From Streptomyces triticagri (lineage in GTDB: Bacteria > Actinomycetota > Actinomycetes > Streptomycetales > Streptomycetaceae): 64,000 nt of DNA. The stretch spans positions 62,001-126,000 of the forward strand of contig NZ_QUAK01000038.1 of assembly GCF_003429565.1 (NCBI RefSeq), read 5' to 3'. Below the pieces are notes generated by a model. The model made no database searches. It was not told the origin of the DNA and worked only from the letters and a program-made list of their open reading frames with translations. Below are positions 1-9,161 of the stretch, piece after piece (position 1 is the first letter of the stretch; every line of letters starts with the position of its first letter). The translations under genes were made by a program, and so were the position numbers.

Positions 1-1788
1 GCCGGAGCCGGTCTTGAGGATCTGCGGTACGCGGGGCGTGAGCGGGCCGAGGTCGATGCCGTGCGGACGGTCGAGGAGCCGGGCCAGGGTCAGGCCTTCG
101 GGGTCGGCGCCGAAGCCGTCGCCGTACGGTCCGAGCCGCAGCATCATGTCGAGCCGCCGCTCGGTGCCGTCCTGCCCGGTGAGCAGCGCGGCGAGCTCGC
201 CGGGGTCGCGGCCGTACACGCTCTGGTGCGGGTCGGCGACGGCCTTGCCGAGCACCCGCTCCACGACCATGGCGTCCACGGTGCCGGCGGGCAGCTCGGG
301 CCGGCCGGACGCGGCGAGCACGAGCCGGGCCAGGATCTCGGGCTCGCCCGGCATGTCGTCGTCGGGCGGGATCGCCGCGCGGTTGTAGCGGACCTGGTTG
401 CGTACGGCCAGCGCGTTGAACGCGAAGTCGAAGTGGGCGCTGCGGGACGGTGGCGGGGGCGGCAGGACGACATGGGCGTGCCGCGAGGTCTCGTTGAGAT
501 ACGGGTCGACGCTGACCATGAAGTCGAGGTCCGCGAGGGCGCGGTCGAGCCGGTCGCCGTCGGGCGCGGAGAGCACCGGATTGGCGGCGATCGCGATGAG
601 CGCACGGATCCGGCCGTCGCCGGGGGTGTCGATCTCCTCGGCGAGCGCGGCCATCGGGAACTCGCCCTTGACCTCGGGATGCCCGCCCGCCCTGCTGTGC
701 CTGCGCCCGGTGCGGAAACCCTTGCCCGGGGCGGCGGGCCGTGGGGCGCGGTCGGTGGCCGACAGCGGGAACATCGCACCGCCCGGCCGGTCGAGGTTGC
801 CGGTGAGCACATTGAGCACGTCCACCAGCCAACTGGCCAGGGTGCCGTGGGCGACGGTGCAGCTGCCGATGCGGCCGTACACGGCGGCGGTCTCGGCCGC
901 GGCGAGTTCACGGGCCATCGCGCGGATCTCCGCGGGCGGTACGTCGCAGGCGGCGCCGGCCGCTTCGGGGGTGAACTCGGCCACGGCGCGCCGGACTTCG
1001 TCGACGCCTTCGACGTGCTCGGCGAGCGCTCCCGGCGAGGTCAGGCCCTCCTCGTACAGGACGTGGACGAGGGCGGCGAGGAACAGGGCATCGGTGCCGG
1101 GCCGGATCGGGACGTGCCGGTCGGCGAGGTCCGCGGTGCGGGTGCGGCGCGGGTCGACGACGGTGAGGGTGCCGCCGCGGCGGCGGAGTGCCTTGAGGCG
1201 GCCGGGGAAGTCGGGTGCGGTGCAGAGGCTGCCGTTGGACTCCAGCGGGTTGGCGCCGATGAGGAGGAGATGGCCGGTGCGGTCGAGGTCCGGCACGGGG
1301 ATGGCGAGCGGGTCGCCGTACATCAGCCCGCAGGCGACGTGCTTGGGCATCTGGTCGAGGGTGCTGGCGGTGAACAGGTTCTGGGTGCCGAGGGTGGAGA
1401 GCAGCACGGGCGGATAGAGCTGGCCGGCCATGGTGTGCACATTGGGATTGCCGAGCACCACGCCGACGGCGTCCGCGCCGTGCTCCTCGACGAGCGGCCG
1501 CAGGCCGTCGGCGACCGCGGCGAAGGCCTCGTCCCAGCTCGCCTCGCGCAGCCGACCGTCCTCGCGGACCAGGGGGCGGCGCAGCCGGTCGGGGTCGGCG
1601 TCGAGCTGTCCGAAGGAGGCGCCCTTGGGGCAGATGAATCCGCTGCTGAAGACGTCGTCCCGGTCGCCGCGGGCGGCGGTCACGGTGGTCCCCTCGATGG
1701 TGAGGGTCAGTCCGCAGGTGGCCTCGCAGAGGGGGCATACGCGGGGGACGCGTCGGGGGGCGTCTTGGGACGGGTCGGTGGGACGCAT
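1..1788 (-). CDS. Molybdopterin-dependent oxidoreductase, partial at left edge
   Basis: Cytoplasmic-type Mo-bis-MGD enzyme of the formate dehydrogenase/nitrate reductase superfamily; the substrate cannot be read from the sequence. The frame is open from an ATG at 1788 to the window edge (596 codons), so the C-terminus is missing. The N-terminal [4Fe-4S] signature is visible as C18-x2-C21-x3-C25 with a fourth Cys in FICPKG (C53). The molybdopterin domain follows, with the typical LLIGANPLESNG stretch. No Tat signal precedes the cluster. A perfect 16-bp palindrome lies 46 bp upstream of the start codon and may be the operator of a TetR-type repressor not seen nearby. The gene stands apart from the sugar locus on its right, whose terminator hairpin lies between them. 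Confidence 0.85.
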   Translation of the reverse strand, partial: MRPTDPSQDAPRRVPRVCPLCEATCGLTLTIEGTTVTAARGDRDDVFSSGFICPKGASFGQLDADPDRLRRPLVREDGRLREASWDEAFAAVADGLRPLVEEHGADAVGVVLGNPNVHTMAGQLYPPVLLSTLGTQNLFTASTLDQMPKHVACGLMYGDPLAIPVPDLDRTGHLLLIGANPLESNGSLCTAPDFPGRLKALRRRGGTLTVVDPRRTRTADLADRHVPIRPGTDALFLAALVHVLYEEGLTSPGALAEHVEGVDEVRRAVAEFTPEAAGAACDVPPAEIRAMARELAAAETAAVYGRIGSCTVAHGTLASWLVDVLNVLTGNLDRPGGAMFPLSATDRAPRPAAPGKGFRTGRRHSRAGGHPEVKGEFPMAALAEEIDTPGDGRIRALIAIAANPVLSAPDGDRLDRALADLDFMVSVDPYLNETSRHAHVVLPPPPPSRSAHFDFAFNALAVRNQVRYNRAAIPPDDDMPGEPEILARLVLAASGRPELPAGTVDAMVVERVLGKAVADPHQSVYGRDPGELAALLTGQDGTERRLDMMLRLGPYGDGFGADPEGLTLARLLDRPHGIDLGPLTPRVPQILKTGSG

Positions 1789-1833
1789 CTGCCCTCCCGG
1801 GCGGGGCGGGGGTACGGGGCCGGCTTCCGCCAG

Positions 1834-1849
1834 CATACCGATCGGTATG
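1834..1849. promoter_or_regulatory. Palindromic operator CATACCGATCGGTATG
   Basis: Perfect 16-bp inverted repeat 46 bp upstream of the oxidoreductase start. Symmetric ATACCG/CGGTAT half-sites are common for TetR-family repressors (established knowledge). The cognate regulator is not identifiable here; it may lie beyond the left edge. Confidence 0.5.
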
Positions 1850-1864
1850 TCCGGTGGGGAGGGT

Positions 1865-1897
1865 GTGGCGGGGATCGTTGTGGTCGATCCCCGCCAC
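1865..1897. terminator. Hairpin terminator, 13-bp stem
   Basis: GTGGCGGGGATCG (1865-1877) pairs perfectly with CGATCCCCGCCAC (1885-1897) across a 7-nt loop. No U-tract follows, as is usual in Streptomyces. It sits about 205 bp beyond the GH95 stop and upstream of the oxidoreductase, so it probably ends the sugar operon and insulates the next gene. Confidence 0.6.
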
Positions 1898-1904
1898 CTC
1901 TGCT

Positions 1905-2001
1905 CCGGTCGCCCGGGGCGTGCGTCATCCGGTCGCCCGGGGCGTGCGTCATCCGGTCCCCCGGGGGCGTGCGTCATCCGGTCCCCCGGGGGCGTGCGTC
2001 A
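1905..2001. repeat. Four tandem 24/25-bp repeats
   Basis: The unit CCGGTCGCCCGGGGCGTGCG plus TCAT occurs at 1905-1928 and 1929-1952. It recurs with a GTCCCCCGGGGGCG variant at 1953-1977 and 1978-2001, the last copy ending TCAA. There are no spacers between units, so this is not a CRISPR array. Each unit contains a small self-complementary CCCGGG core. Confidence 0.8.
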
Positions 2002-2008
2002 AATGATG

Positions 2009-2070
2009 GCCTCAAACGCCGGCCGGGCTGATATTGCCCCGGACGGGCTGATATTGCCCCGGCCGGGCTG
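2009..2070. repeat. Dispersed intergenic repeat with tandem 20-bp units
   Basis: 2009-2030 holds a CTCAAACGCCGGCCGGGCTG element that differs by one base from copies at 37.2 kb. Its right half (GGCCGGGCTGATATTGCCCC, 2021-2040) is repeated with one change at 2041-2060 and partly at 2061-2070. This is one of two sites of the family in the window, and both lie next to gene ends. From memory, unchecked, the CTCAAACGCCGGACGGGCTG core recurs widely between genes in Streptomyces genomes. Confidence 0.7.
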
Positions 2071-2101
2071 GGAAAGCTCGGCCGGCTGCGAGAGCGCGCG
2101 G

Positions 2102-4483
2102 TCACGGAATGGGGATGGTGATCGACTCCCCCGGTTTCAGGGCGAGTTCCCTGCTCCGGCCGTTAAGGGTCACCGTCGTGTCGTGGCCGCCGATGCTGTG
2201 GATCGTCGCCTCGCGGACACGGCCGCGCCGCCAGGACAGGTCCACGGTGAATCCGCCCCGTGCACCCACGCCGGTCACCGAGCCGGAGTCCGCCCATGCG
2301 TCGGGCAGTGCGGGGAGGAGTTCGATGTGGCCGGGTCGGGAGTACACGAGCATCTCGAGGATCGCGGCAGGGGTGCCGAGGTTGGCGTCGACCTGGAAGA
2401 TGGCTCGGGAGTCGGAGACCCGGTACATGTCGAAGAGGTTCATGGCCGTGCCGGTGTCGCCGCCCGCCCAGGGCTGCAGATTGGTGAGCAGCAGGCGGTA
2501 CGCCTTCTCGGCGTCCTTGAGCCGGGCCCAGCACAGCGCCCGCCAGGCGCAGGCCCAGCCGTAGCTCTCCATGCCGCGGGCGGTGAGCAGTTCGGTGGCG
2601 CCCTTCAGGACGGCGGGGTCTCCGCCGCCGGGGCGGATGCGGTCGCCGGGGAAGAGGCCCATGAGCGGGGAGAGATGGCGGTGGGTCCGCTCGCCGAGGT
2701 CGTCGGGGCTCATCCACTCCTGCAGCTGCCCGGAGTCCGGGCTGACCTCGGGGAGGTGGAGGCGCTCGCGCAGTTCCCGGATGGTGTCGGCATGCTCCCG
2801 GTCGCGTTCCAGGGTGCGGCACGCCTGCTCGTAGTGGCCGAAGAGGGACCACAGGAGTTCCTGGGTGTACGTGATGCCGCGGGCGTCCTGCGGTCCGTGT
2901 TCGGGTGACCAGTCGTGGTCGTCGATCAGGACCTCGCGTTTCTCGCCGGTGGCGGGGTCCTCGACCGTGGTGGTGAGCAGGCGGGCCTGCCAGAACTCGC
3001 AGGCGCCCTTGAGGAGCGGGTGGATACGGGCGAGGAAGTCTCGGTCCTGGGTGAACTCGTAGTGTTCGTGGAGGGATTCGCAGAGCCAGGCGTTGCCGGC
3101 GGGGTGCCACCACCAGCCGAGGCCGCCGTAGGGGTTGGTGGAGAAGGCGACCGTCCAGCCGGCGATCTTTCCCGAGGTGTTGCGGAAGCGGTTGCGCGGG
3201 TCGTTGAACCGCTTCCGGGTGACCTCGGTCCAGGCGGGCAGCTGGGCGAGCAGGTAGTCGGCGAGCGCGGTGAAGGTGTCGGGGAGTCCGGCGCGGTCGG
3301 GCAGCCAGTAGTTCATCTGGACATTGATGTCGGTGTGGTAATCGCCCATCCAGTCCGGGGTGTTGCCCTCCAGCCACAGACCTTGCAGGCCCATAGGCAG
3401 TCCGTCGCGGGAGCCGCAGATGGTGAGGTAGCGGCCGAACTGCAGGTAGCTCGCCTCCAGTTCCGGGTCGGGGCCGGATCCGTCGGCCGCGCGGGCCTTG
3501 ATCCGGGACCAGGTGTCGAGGCGGCGCTGTCCGGGGGTGGATCTGCCGAGGTCGAGGGTGAACCGGTCGTAGCGGGACCGGTAGTCGGCGACATGGGTGT
3601 CGCGCAGCGCGGCCGCCGGACTGCTCGCGGCCGCCGCGGCCTTGTCCTGGGCGAGCCGGAGCGGATCGGCGTCGGGGTCGAGATAGCCGGTGGTGTGGTC
3701 GGGCGTGTAGGAGGTGCCGCCGCTGATGACGAGGGTGACCTCGGCGCAGCCGTCGAAGGTGACGCGGCTGCCCCGTGCGGACACCTCTCCTCCGCCGGGG
3801 CCCGCGGCGGCGGTGACGGCGCAGGCGTAGCGCAGTCCGTTCGCGAAGGCGTCGGAGAAGAAGGCGAGTTGCCGCCCGGCGTCGGCGTGCGTGGTCTCGC
3901 CATGGGTCCCGGCGAGGACGATGCTGCCGTCGAACCGGCCGCCGCCGCTCTGCCGGAGCCGGATGACGAGGGTGTCGTCGGGTGCGCTGGCGAACATCTC
4001 CCGTACGTAGGTGACTTCGCCCAAGGTGTAGGTGGTGGTGACGAGACCGTTGCTGAGGTCGAGACTGCGCCGGTAGTCGCGGACCGCGGCGCGGTCGTGG
4101 CCCGGCAGGCTGACGGTGACCCGGGAGAGCAGCGTGAAGCTGCCGAAGTCGTCGCGGCCGTAGGGGAATTGGCCCCCGTCGTCGAGGGTCGTGTTGGCGC
4201 CGCCGGTCCACATCGAGGCGTCGGTGACGTGCAGCACCTCGCGGGCCGGATCGCCCCCGGCGAGCGCGCCGATACGGCCGTTGCCGAGCGGCAGCCCCTG
4301 TTCGATGAGCAGGTCCTCGTCGGCGGGCTCGGGGTACCACAGGAGCGTCGCCTCGTCGGCCGGCACCAGCGGTGACGCGGAGGGCCGGCCCGGTGCGGAA
4401 TGGGCGGTGAACGGCGGCAGTACGCCAAGGGTGAGGGCTGTGCCGAGGCCGAGGAACAGGCGGCGGGACGGTCCGTTGCTCAT
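2102..4483 (-). CDS. Secreted GH95 alpha-L-fucosidase-type glycoside hydrolase
   Basis: A 793-residue exported enzyme expected to release alpha-L-fucose or alpha-L-galactose from glycans. It starts with a Tat-type signal (SRRLFLGLG, residues 6-14). The N-terminal domain includes LPLGNGRIGALAGG and DASMWTGG, as in GH95. The residues matching the known GH95 catalytic set are present: N387 and N391 in INVQMNYW, E528 in SPEHG, and D699 in FQVDANLG. It is the last gene of the sugar operon, 46 bp after GH27. Fucose-specific against galactose-specific activity cannot be told from sequence. Confidence 0.88.
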   Translation of the reverse strand: MSNGPSRRLFLGLGTALTLGVLPPFTAHSAPGRPSASPLVPADEATLLWYPEPADEDLLIEQGLPLGNGRIGALAGGDPAREVLHVTDASMWTGGANTTLDDGGQFPYGRDDFGSFTLLSRVTVSLPGHDRAAVRDYRRSLDLSNGLVTTTYTLGEVTYVREMFASAPDDTLVIRLRQSGGGRFDGSIVLAGTHGETTHADAGRQLAFFSDAFANGLRYACAVTAAAGPGGGEVSARGSRVTFDGCAEVTLVISGGTSYTPDHTTGYLDPDADPLRLAQDKAAAAASSPAAALRDTHVADYRSRYDRFTLDLGRSTPGQRRLDTWSRIKARAADGSGPDPELEASYLQFGRYLTICGSRDGLPMGLQGLWLEGNTPDWMGDYHTDINVQMNYWLPDRAGLPDTFTALADYLLAQLPAWTEVTRKRFNDPRNRFRNTSGKIAGWTVAFSTNPYGGLGWWWHPAGNAWLCESLHEHYEFTQDRDFLARIHPLLKGACEFWQARLLTTTVEDPATGEKREVLIDDHDWSPEHGPQDARGITYTQELLWSLFGHYEQACRTLERDREHADTIRELRERLHLPEVSPDSGQLQEWMSPDDLGERTHRHLSPLMGLFPGDRIRPGGGDPAVLKGATELLTARGMESYGWACAWRALCWARLKDAEKAYRLLLTNLQPWAGGDTGTAMNLFDMYRVSDSRAIFQVDANLGTPAAILEMLVYSRPGHIELLPALPDAWADSGSVTGVGARGGFTVDLSWRRGRVREATIHSIGGHDTTVTLNGRSRELALKPGESITIPIP

Positions 4484-4529
4484 CTTCGGTCCTTTCCTTC
4501 CGTACGGACTGTGCGGACGGGCCGGGTGG

Positions 4530-5882
4530 CTACGACAGCTTGATCAGGCGGGAGCCGTGGGCGGGTACGGACTTCGCGGTCCAGCCGCCGCGGAAGGAGC
4601 CGAGGTCCTCGCGGGCCACCGTGTCGCGCAGGTTCTGGCGGCCGTGCAGGCCGAGCTTCTTGAAGGAGACCTTGATGTCCGTCGCCTCGGAGCCGAGGTT
4701 GTAGACCGCGAGGTAGGTGGCGCCGCCGACGCGCTTGGTCCACACCTGGCTGTCGCCCGCGCGCACCTGCCGGGGCAGCTTCGCCGCCTGGTCGACGGCG
4801 ATGACCTCGGGGTTGGTGAGGATGGACTTCGCCTTGTCGTCCAGGAACCAGATGTCGCCGCCCACGTACAGCGGGGACGAGGCCATCGACCAGAAGGTCA
4901 TGACGGTCTGCCGTTCGGTGTCGGTCAGTCCGTCCTGGAGGCCCTCACCGGTGTTGTTGTTGATGGGCATGGCGTCGAGGTCGCCCAGGTAGCCCGGGGC
5001 GTCCAGCTTCTCCAGCCACTTGGGCAGATCGTCGAAGCGGTCGTCGACGGAGCTGGTCCAGCTGCTGGTCGTCTCGCAGTAGCACTCGATGTCGGTGTCG
5101 ATACGGACGCCGTCGGCCGCGCCCTTGAGTCCGTCGGCCGCGGCGATGTCGACGGGCCAGCCGCTGGCGCTGAGCCACATGCGGCGGCCGCTGTGGTCGA
5201 TGGCCTTCGACCAGGCCTTGATGTCGGCGACGTTGTCCTTGGTGACGCCGTCGATCTTGATGAAGTCGACGCCCCAGGAGGCGTATCGGGCCACGATCGA
5301 ATCGATGTAGTCCTGCGCGCAGGGGTTGGCGTAGTCGATCTTCCAGCTGCCTTCCCACATGTTCGTCGAGGTCAGCGGCTTCACCGCGATGTCCCGGGCA
5401 TGACAGTCCGTACCGAGGATGGGCGCGTTCTTGTCGTACACCTCCTTCTCCAGGCCGGCCGCCCCGTACAGGCCGAGCTTGAGGCCCTTTCCGTGGACGT
5501 AGTCGGAGAGGGCGGGCATGCCGCTGGGGAAACGGCCCTTGTCGATGTCCGGGATGCCGTTGGTGTCGGTGTGGAACTCCCAGTCCAGGTCGGCGTTCCA
5601 GCCCGCGTCGATGTTGAGGTGGTTGTAGCCCGCCTGTGCGAGCTTGCCGCTCAGGGCGTCGGCGGCGTTCTTGATGTTCTCCTCGTTCAGCCAGTCGGTG
5701 CCGTAGCCGGCCCGTGTCGAGGACTCCACGCTCCAGCTGCTCCAGCCCATGAACGGCTTGACGTGCGGGGTACTGGCAGCTGCGGGGGCCGGCGACAGGA
5801 CCAGGGCGAGCGGCAGGGCCGCGGCGAGTGCGGCGGTGCGGGGCCTGCTCACGAAGCGGCGCATGCGGGACGTGCTGTTCAT
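4530..5882 (-). CDS. Secreted GH27 alpha-galactosidase
   Basis: A 450-residue secreted retaining alpha-galactosidase. It has a signal peptide (residues 1 to about 37, ending APAAAS) and a (beta/alpha)8 domain from FMGWSSW (44-50) through IDAGW (91-95). The likely nucleophile is D211 in FIKID, and the acid/base is in RIDTDI (D262 or D264). A C-terminal beta-sandwich ends ...GSRLIKLS. FIKIDGV replaces the commoner LKYDNC of GH27, so exact linkage preference is open. It lies 27 bp after the second permease gene, so it is co-transcribed with the transporter and GH95. Confidence 0.88.
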   Translation of the reverse strand: MNSTSRMRRFVSRPRTAALAAALPLALVLSPAPAAASTPHVKPFMGWSSWSVESSTRAGYGTDWLNEENIKNAADALSGKLAQAGYNHLNIDAGWNADLDWEFHTDTNGIPDIDKGRFPSGMPALSDYVHGKGLKLGLYGAAGLEKEVYDKNAPILGTDCHARDIAVKPLTSTNMWEGSWKIDYANPCAQDYIDSIVARYASWGVDFIKIDGVTKDNVADIKAWSKAIDHSGRRMWLSASGWPVDIAAADGLKGAADGVRIDTDIECYCETTSSWTSSVDDRFDDLPKWLEKLDAPGYLGDLDAMPINNNTGEGLQDGLTDTERQTVMTFWSMASSPLYVGGDIWFLDDKAKSILTNPEVIAVDQAAKLPRQVRAGDSQVWTKRVGGATYLAVYNLGSEATDIKVSFKKLGLHGRQNLRDTVAREDLGSFRGGWTAKSVPAHGSRLIKLS

Positions 5883-5909
5883 CTGACGTACCTCCGGAAG
5901 TGGACGGAA

Positions 5910-6815
5910 TTACGACTTCAGACCGGACATGGCGATGCCCTGGACGATGTGCCGCTGGGCGACCAGGAACATGATCACGAGGGGCAGGATCGCCACGACC
6001 GTGCCGGCGAACAGCTCCGGCAGATCGACGGTCTGCGAGGTGAGGAAGCTGGACAGGGCGATCTGTACGGTCCAGCTGTTCGGGTCCTGGCCGATCATCA
6101 GCGGCCAGAGGAAGGAGTTCCACGCGTCGATGAAGGACAGCGCCCCCAACGAGGCGATCATCGTGGTGGAGTTGGGCAGGATCAGGCGCCGGTAGACACC
6201 GAGGTGGCTCAGCCCGTCCAGGCGCCCCGCCTCCTCGATCTCGGCGGGGAAGGAGAGATAGAAGCTGCGGAAGAGGACGACGGCGAAGGCGTTGAACAGC
6301 CCCGGGGCGATCAGCCCCCACATCGTGTTCACGCCGCCCATCGAGCCGACCACCACGAAGGTCGGCAGGAAGGTGACGGCCTGCGGGATCATCAGCGTCC
6401 CGACGATCAGGGCGAGCACCACGGCCCGCCCGGGTACGGCGATCCTGGCCAGCGCGTAGCCCGCCATCGACGCGAAGAGTGTCGCCACCGGCGCCGTGAC
6501 GACCGCGATGATCAGCGAGTTCATCAGCGAACGCCCGAAGGGCCGCTCGGGGTTGTCGAACAGGCCGGTGAAGTTCTCCCAGTGCAGTGCACCCGGCAGC
6601 CACTGCCAGTCGGTGCTCGTCACCTCGGGAGTGGTCATCAGTGCGTTCCGCAGCAGCATGTAGAACGGGATCAGACAGACCGCGGCGAGCAGGCAGAGCG
6701 CCAGATAGGTGAGTACGGAGCCGAGCAGCGTCCCGCGCAGCCGGGAGGCGCGCGGCGGCCGCTTCACTCCGGCGGGGCGAGGTGCGGTGCGCGGGGCGTC
6801 GAGAGTGCTGGTCAT
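5910..6815 (-). CDS. Carbohydrate ABC transporter permease, MalG type
   Basis: A 301-residue inner-membrane permease with six hydrophobic segments. The EAA loop that contacts the ATPase reads EEAGRLDGLSHLGVYRRLILP. It pairs with the permease encoded 3 bp upstream and with the lipoprotein before that to import an oligosaccharide. No ATPase gene is present, so a shared MsiK-type ATPase is assumed. The Arg/Pro-rich N-terminus is cytoplasmic. Confidence 0.93.
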   Translation of the reverse strand: MTSTLDAPRTAPRPAGVKRPPRASRLRGTLLGSVLTYLALCLLAAVCLIPFYMLLRNALMTTPEVTSTDWQWLPGALHWENFTGLFDNPERPFGRSLMNSLIIAVVTAPVATLFASMAGYALARIAVPGRAVVLALIVGTLMIPQAVTFLPTFVVVGSMGGVNTMWGLIAPGLFNAFAVVLFRSFYLSFPAEIEEAGRLDGLSHLGVYRRLILPNSTTMIASLGALSFIDAWNSFLWPLMIGQDPNSWTVQIALSSFLTSQTVDLPELFAGTVVAILPLVIMFLVAQRHIVQGIAMSGLKS

Positions 6816-6818
6816 CGA

Positions 6819-7796
6819 TCAGTCCTTGTCGCGGGCGAAGCCGAGGATCCGCCCCTGCAGCAGCGTGACGAGCACGATGAGGAGGGTCAGCAGGAAGGCA
6901 CCGGCGGATCCGACGCCGTAGTCCTGGTCCTGCAGGGCCACGCCGTACAGGTGCATCAGCGGGGTGCGCACGGGTTCGCTGCCGAGCGACGCTCCCGTGG
7001 AGAAGATCGTGTAGAACTCGTCGAAGGCCTGCAGCGCGGCGATCAGCATCAACAGCAGGATGGCGACCGAGGTGTTGCGCAGCATCGGGAAGGTGATGCT
7101 GCGGAAGGTGCGCCAGGGGCCCGCGCCGTCCAGCTCCGCCGCCTCGTACAAGTGCCGCGGTATGGACTGGAGTCCGGCGATGAACAGGATCATGTAGAGG
7201 CCGACCTGCAGCCACAGGCGCAGGGTGACCAGGACGATCCAGTACAGGGGCGGGCTCTGGGTCTGGATCCAGGGGGTGGGGTCGGCCCCGAAGAGCGCGC
7301 CGAGGGTGTTGGCGAGGCCCGACGGGACGCCGCTGAACAGGGACATCTTCCAGATCATCGCCGCGGCGACGTAACTGACCGCCGCGGGCAGCAGGAAGGC
7401 CGTACGGAAGAAGGCCCGGCCGCGGCGCACCCGGTTGACGAGTACGGCGAGGCCCAGGGACGCGGCGAAGGTGAGCGGCACGATCAGGGCGGTGAAGAGG
7501 ACGATCATCGTGAGCGAGCCGCGGAAGCGTTCGTCGCTCAGCAGCTGCTGGTAGTTGTCGAGGCCGACCCAGTCGCCGAGTGCGATGGTGCGCCGGGCCT
7601 CGCTGAAGCTGAGCAGGAAGCTCCAGCCGATGGCGACGTAGCGGAAGATGCCGAGGCCGATCAGCATGGGCGCGGTCAGCACCGCGAAGGCGAGGATCTT
7701 GGCCCGCCGCTCGGACAGTCGCCGGCGGCGCGGGGCCGCTGCGGGCGCCGGCGGGACCGCGTCCGTATGCAAGGGTGGGGTGTCCGTGGCGGTCAT
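6819..7796 (-). CDS. Carbohydrate ABC transporter permease, MalF type
   Basis: A 325-residue permease. The ATG at 7796 was chosen because it lies 5 bp after the binding-protein stop and precedes a typical cytoplasmic lead (PPLHTDAVPP) and the first membrane segment (FAVLTAPMLIGLGIF). The open frame continues upstream of it without protein-like content. Six membrane segments and an EAA loop (YEAAELDGAGPWRTFRSITFP) are visible. It is the partner of the MalG-type permease. Confidence 0.92.
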   Translation of the reverse strand: MTATDTPPLHTDAVPPAPAAAPRRRRLSERRAKILAFAVLTAPMLIGLGIFRYVAIGWSFLLSFSEARRTIALGDWVGLDNYQQLLSDERFRGSLTMIVLFTALIVPLTFAASLGLAVLVNRVRRGRAFFRTAFLLPAAVSYVAAAMIWKMSLFSGVPSGLANTLGALFGADPTPWIQTQSPPLYWIVLVTLRLWLQVGLYMILFIAGLQSIPRHLYEAAELDGAGPWRTFRSITFPMLRNTSVAILLLMLIAALQAFDEFYTIFSTGASLGSEPVRTPLMHLYGVALQDQDYGVGSAGAFLLTLLIVLVTLLQGRILGFARDKD

Positions 7797-7801
7797 CGCG
7801 C

Positions 7802-9070
7802 TCAGACCGTCTGCTTGTCCAGGTCGGCCTGTGCCTTCGCCTGGGCCTTGTCGAGGGTCCTGGCCGGCGCGGCTCCCTTGGCGACGGCTGCGGCCGCGGC
7901 GATGAAGCCGGCCTGCATGGCCTGGGTCCACTCGGCCGGGAAGGACTTGCCGTGCTCGGTGGATATCCGGGCCGCCTCCTTGGCCGCCCCCTTGCCGAAC
8001 TCCGGTGTCTTCGCGGCGACTTCGGTCTGCGCCGGGACATGGAATCCGTATTTGACGGCCCAGTCGATCTGCAGGTCGGTCTGCTTGACCCACAGCCATT
8101 CGAGGTACTTCTTGGCCTCGGCGACATGCTTGCTCCTGGCGTGGATCGCCTGGCTCCAGCCGCCGAGGCGCGCGACCGCCCGCCCCTTCTTGTCGTACGC
8201 AGGCCACGGCAGCACCCCGAAGTCGTCGCCGAGTTCCTTCTCGACGGCGGGCAGTGCCCACAGGCCGCACCACTGCATGGCGGCGGCGCCCTGGTTGAAG
8301 GCTCCGGGGTCGTACCAGTCGGTGGTGAAGCCGAGGAGTACGGACTTGTCGGCGTGCAGGTCGCGCAGGCCGCCGATGGAGCGCGCGGCGTCGGCGTAGA
8401 CGACCTTGTCGCCGTCGATCAGGTCGACGCCCTCGGACCAGGCGAGCAGATACGGGCTGTCGCCGATGCCGTCGTTGCCGATGAACAGGCCCTTGGTGCC
8501 GTCCGATGTGAGCTTCTTCGCGGCGTCGGTGAGCTCGGCGAAGGTGCTGGGCGGGGTGACTCCGGCCTTCTTCAGGAGGGACTTGCGGTAGTAGAGGACC
8601 ATGATGTCGTCCATGGTCTTGATGGCGTAGAGCTTGCCGTCGACGGTGAGGTAGTCGAGATCCGCCTTGTTGAAGCCGGACTTGGCGGCGCCGTAGACGT
8701 CGTCGAGTGGCTCCAGCTGACCCTTGCGGGCCATCTCGGCGCGGAAGTCGCCGAGTTCGAAGATGTCGGGGGCGTCGTCGCCGAGCAGCGCCGCATTCAG
8801 TTTGGTCTCGTACTGGGAGACGTCCGCGCCCCACACCACATTGATCGCGATGCCGGGGTGGGCCTCGGTGAACTCGGCGGCGTAGCGCTTGACCGCGGCC
8901 TGGGTGCCTTCCTCTCCGTACTGGTGATACCACTGCGTGAGCGTGACGTCGGCGCCGTTGGCGGCGGCGGTGCCCTGCGGGTCGCTCGAGCAGGCGACGA
9001 CACTGCCGGCCACGAACAGCATGGACGTACCGAGGAAACCTCTGCGGGACAGGGCGGAACGGGCGGTCAT
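7802..9070 (-). CDS. Sugar ABC transporter solute-binding lipoprotein
   Basis: A 422-residue extracellular receptor. A Tat-like RRGFLG at residues 9-14 leads into a lipobox VVAC with C27 as the lipidated residue. The rest is a family-1 solute-binding fold (ADVTLTQWYHQYGEEG start, FELGDFRAEMARKGQLEPLDD). It is the first gene of the minus-strand operon that continues into two permeases, GH27 and GH95, so the ligand is probably an alpha-galactosyl and/or fucosyl oligosaccharide (inference from neighbours). The ROK repressor ends 91 bp upstream. Confidence 0.93.
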   Translation of the reverse strand: MTARSALSRRGFLGTSMLFVAGSVVACSSDPQGTAAANGADVTLTQWYHQYGEEGTQAAVKRYAAEFTEAHPGIAINVVWGADVSQYETKLNAALLGDDAPDIFELGDFRAEMARKGQLEPLDDVYGAAKSGFNKADLDYLTVDGKLYAIKTMDDIMVLYYRKSLLKKAGVTPPSTFAELTDAAKKLTSDGTKGLFIGNDGIGDSPYLLAWSEGVDLIDGDKVVYADAARSIGGLRDLHADKSVLLGFTTDWYDPGAFNQGAAAMQWCGLWALPAVEKELGDDFGVLPWPAYDKKGRAVARLGGWSQAIHARSKHVAEAKKYLEWLWVKQTDLQIDWAVKYGFHVPAQTEVAAKTPEFGKGAAKEAARISTEHGKSFPAEWTQAMQAGFIAAAAAVAKGAAPARTLDKAQAKAQADLDKQTV

Positions 9071-9161
9071 GGCAAGGTCCTTCCGGGAAAGCGGGTCTTC
9101 CTAGGCAGAACAGCGGCCGAGCTGGCGGGGTGGCCGGTCGTGGCGCGAGGCAGGGCCGGCT

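Noticed and set aside
1905..2001. Possible CRISPR array
   Set aside because: Units abut directly with no spacers, number only four, and no cas genes are present.
61..2031. Long plus-strand frame over the oxidoreductase
   Set aside because: Composition is Gly/Ala/Val/Arg-rich without motifs; the opposite strand carries clear Fe-S and molybdopterin motifs, so this is a GC-driven shadow.
4191..8399. 1,402-codon plus-strand frame over the sugar operon
   Set aside because: It covers two hydrolase and three transporter genes on the minus strand with unmistakable motifs; its own sequence is low-complexity.
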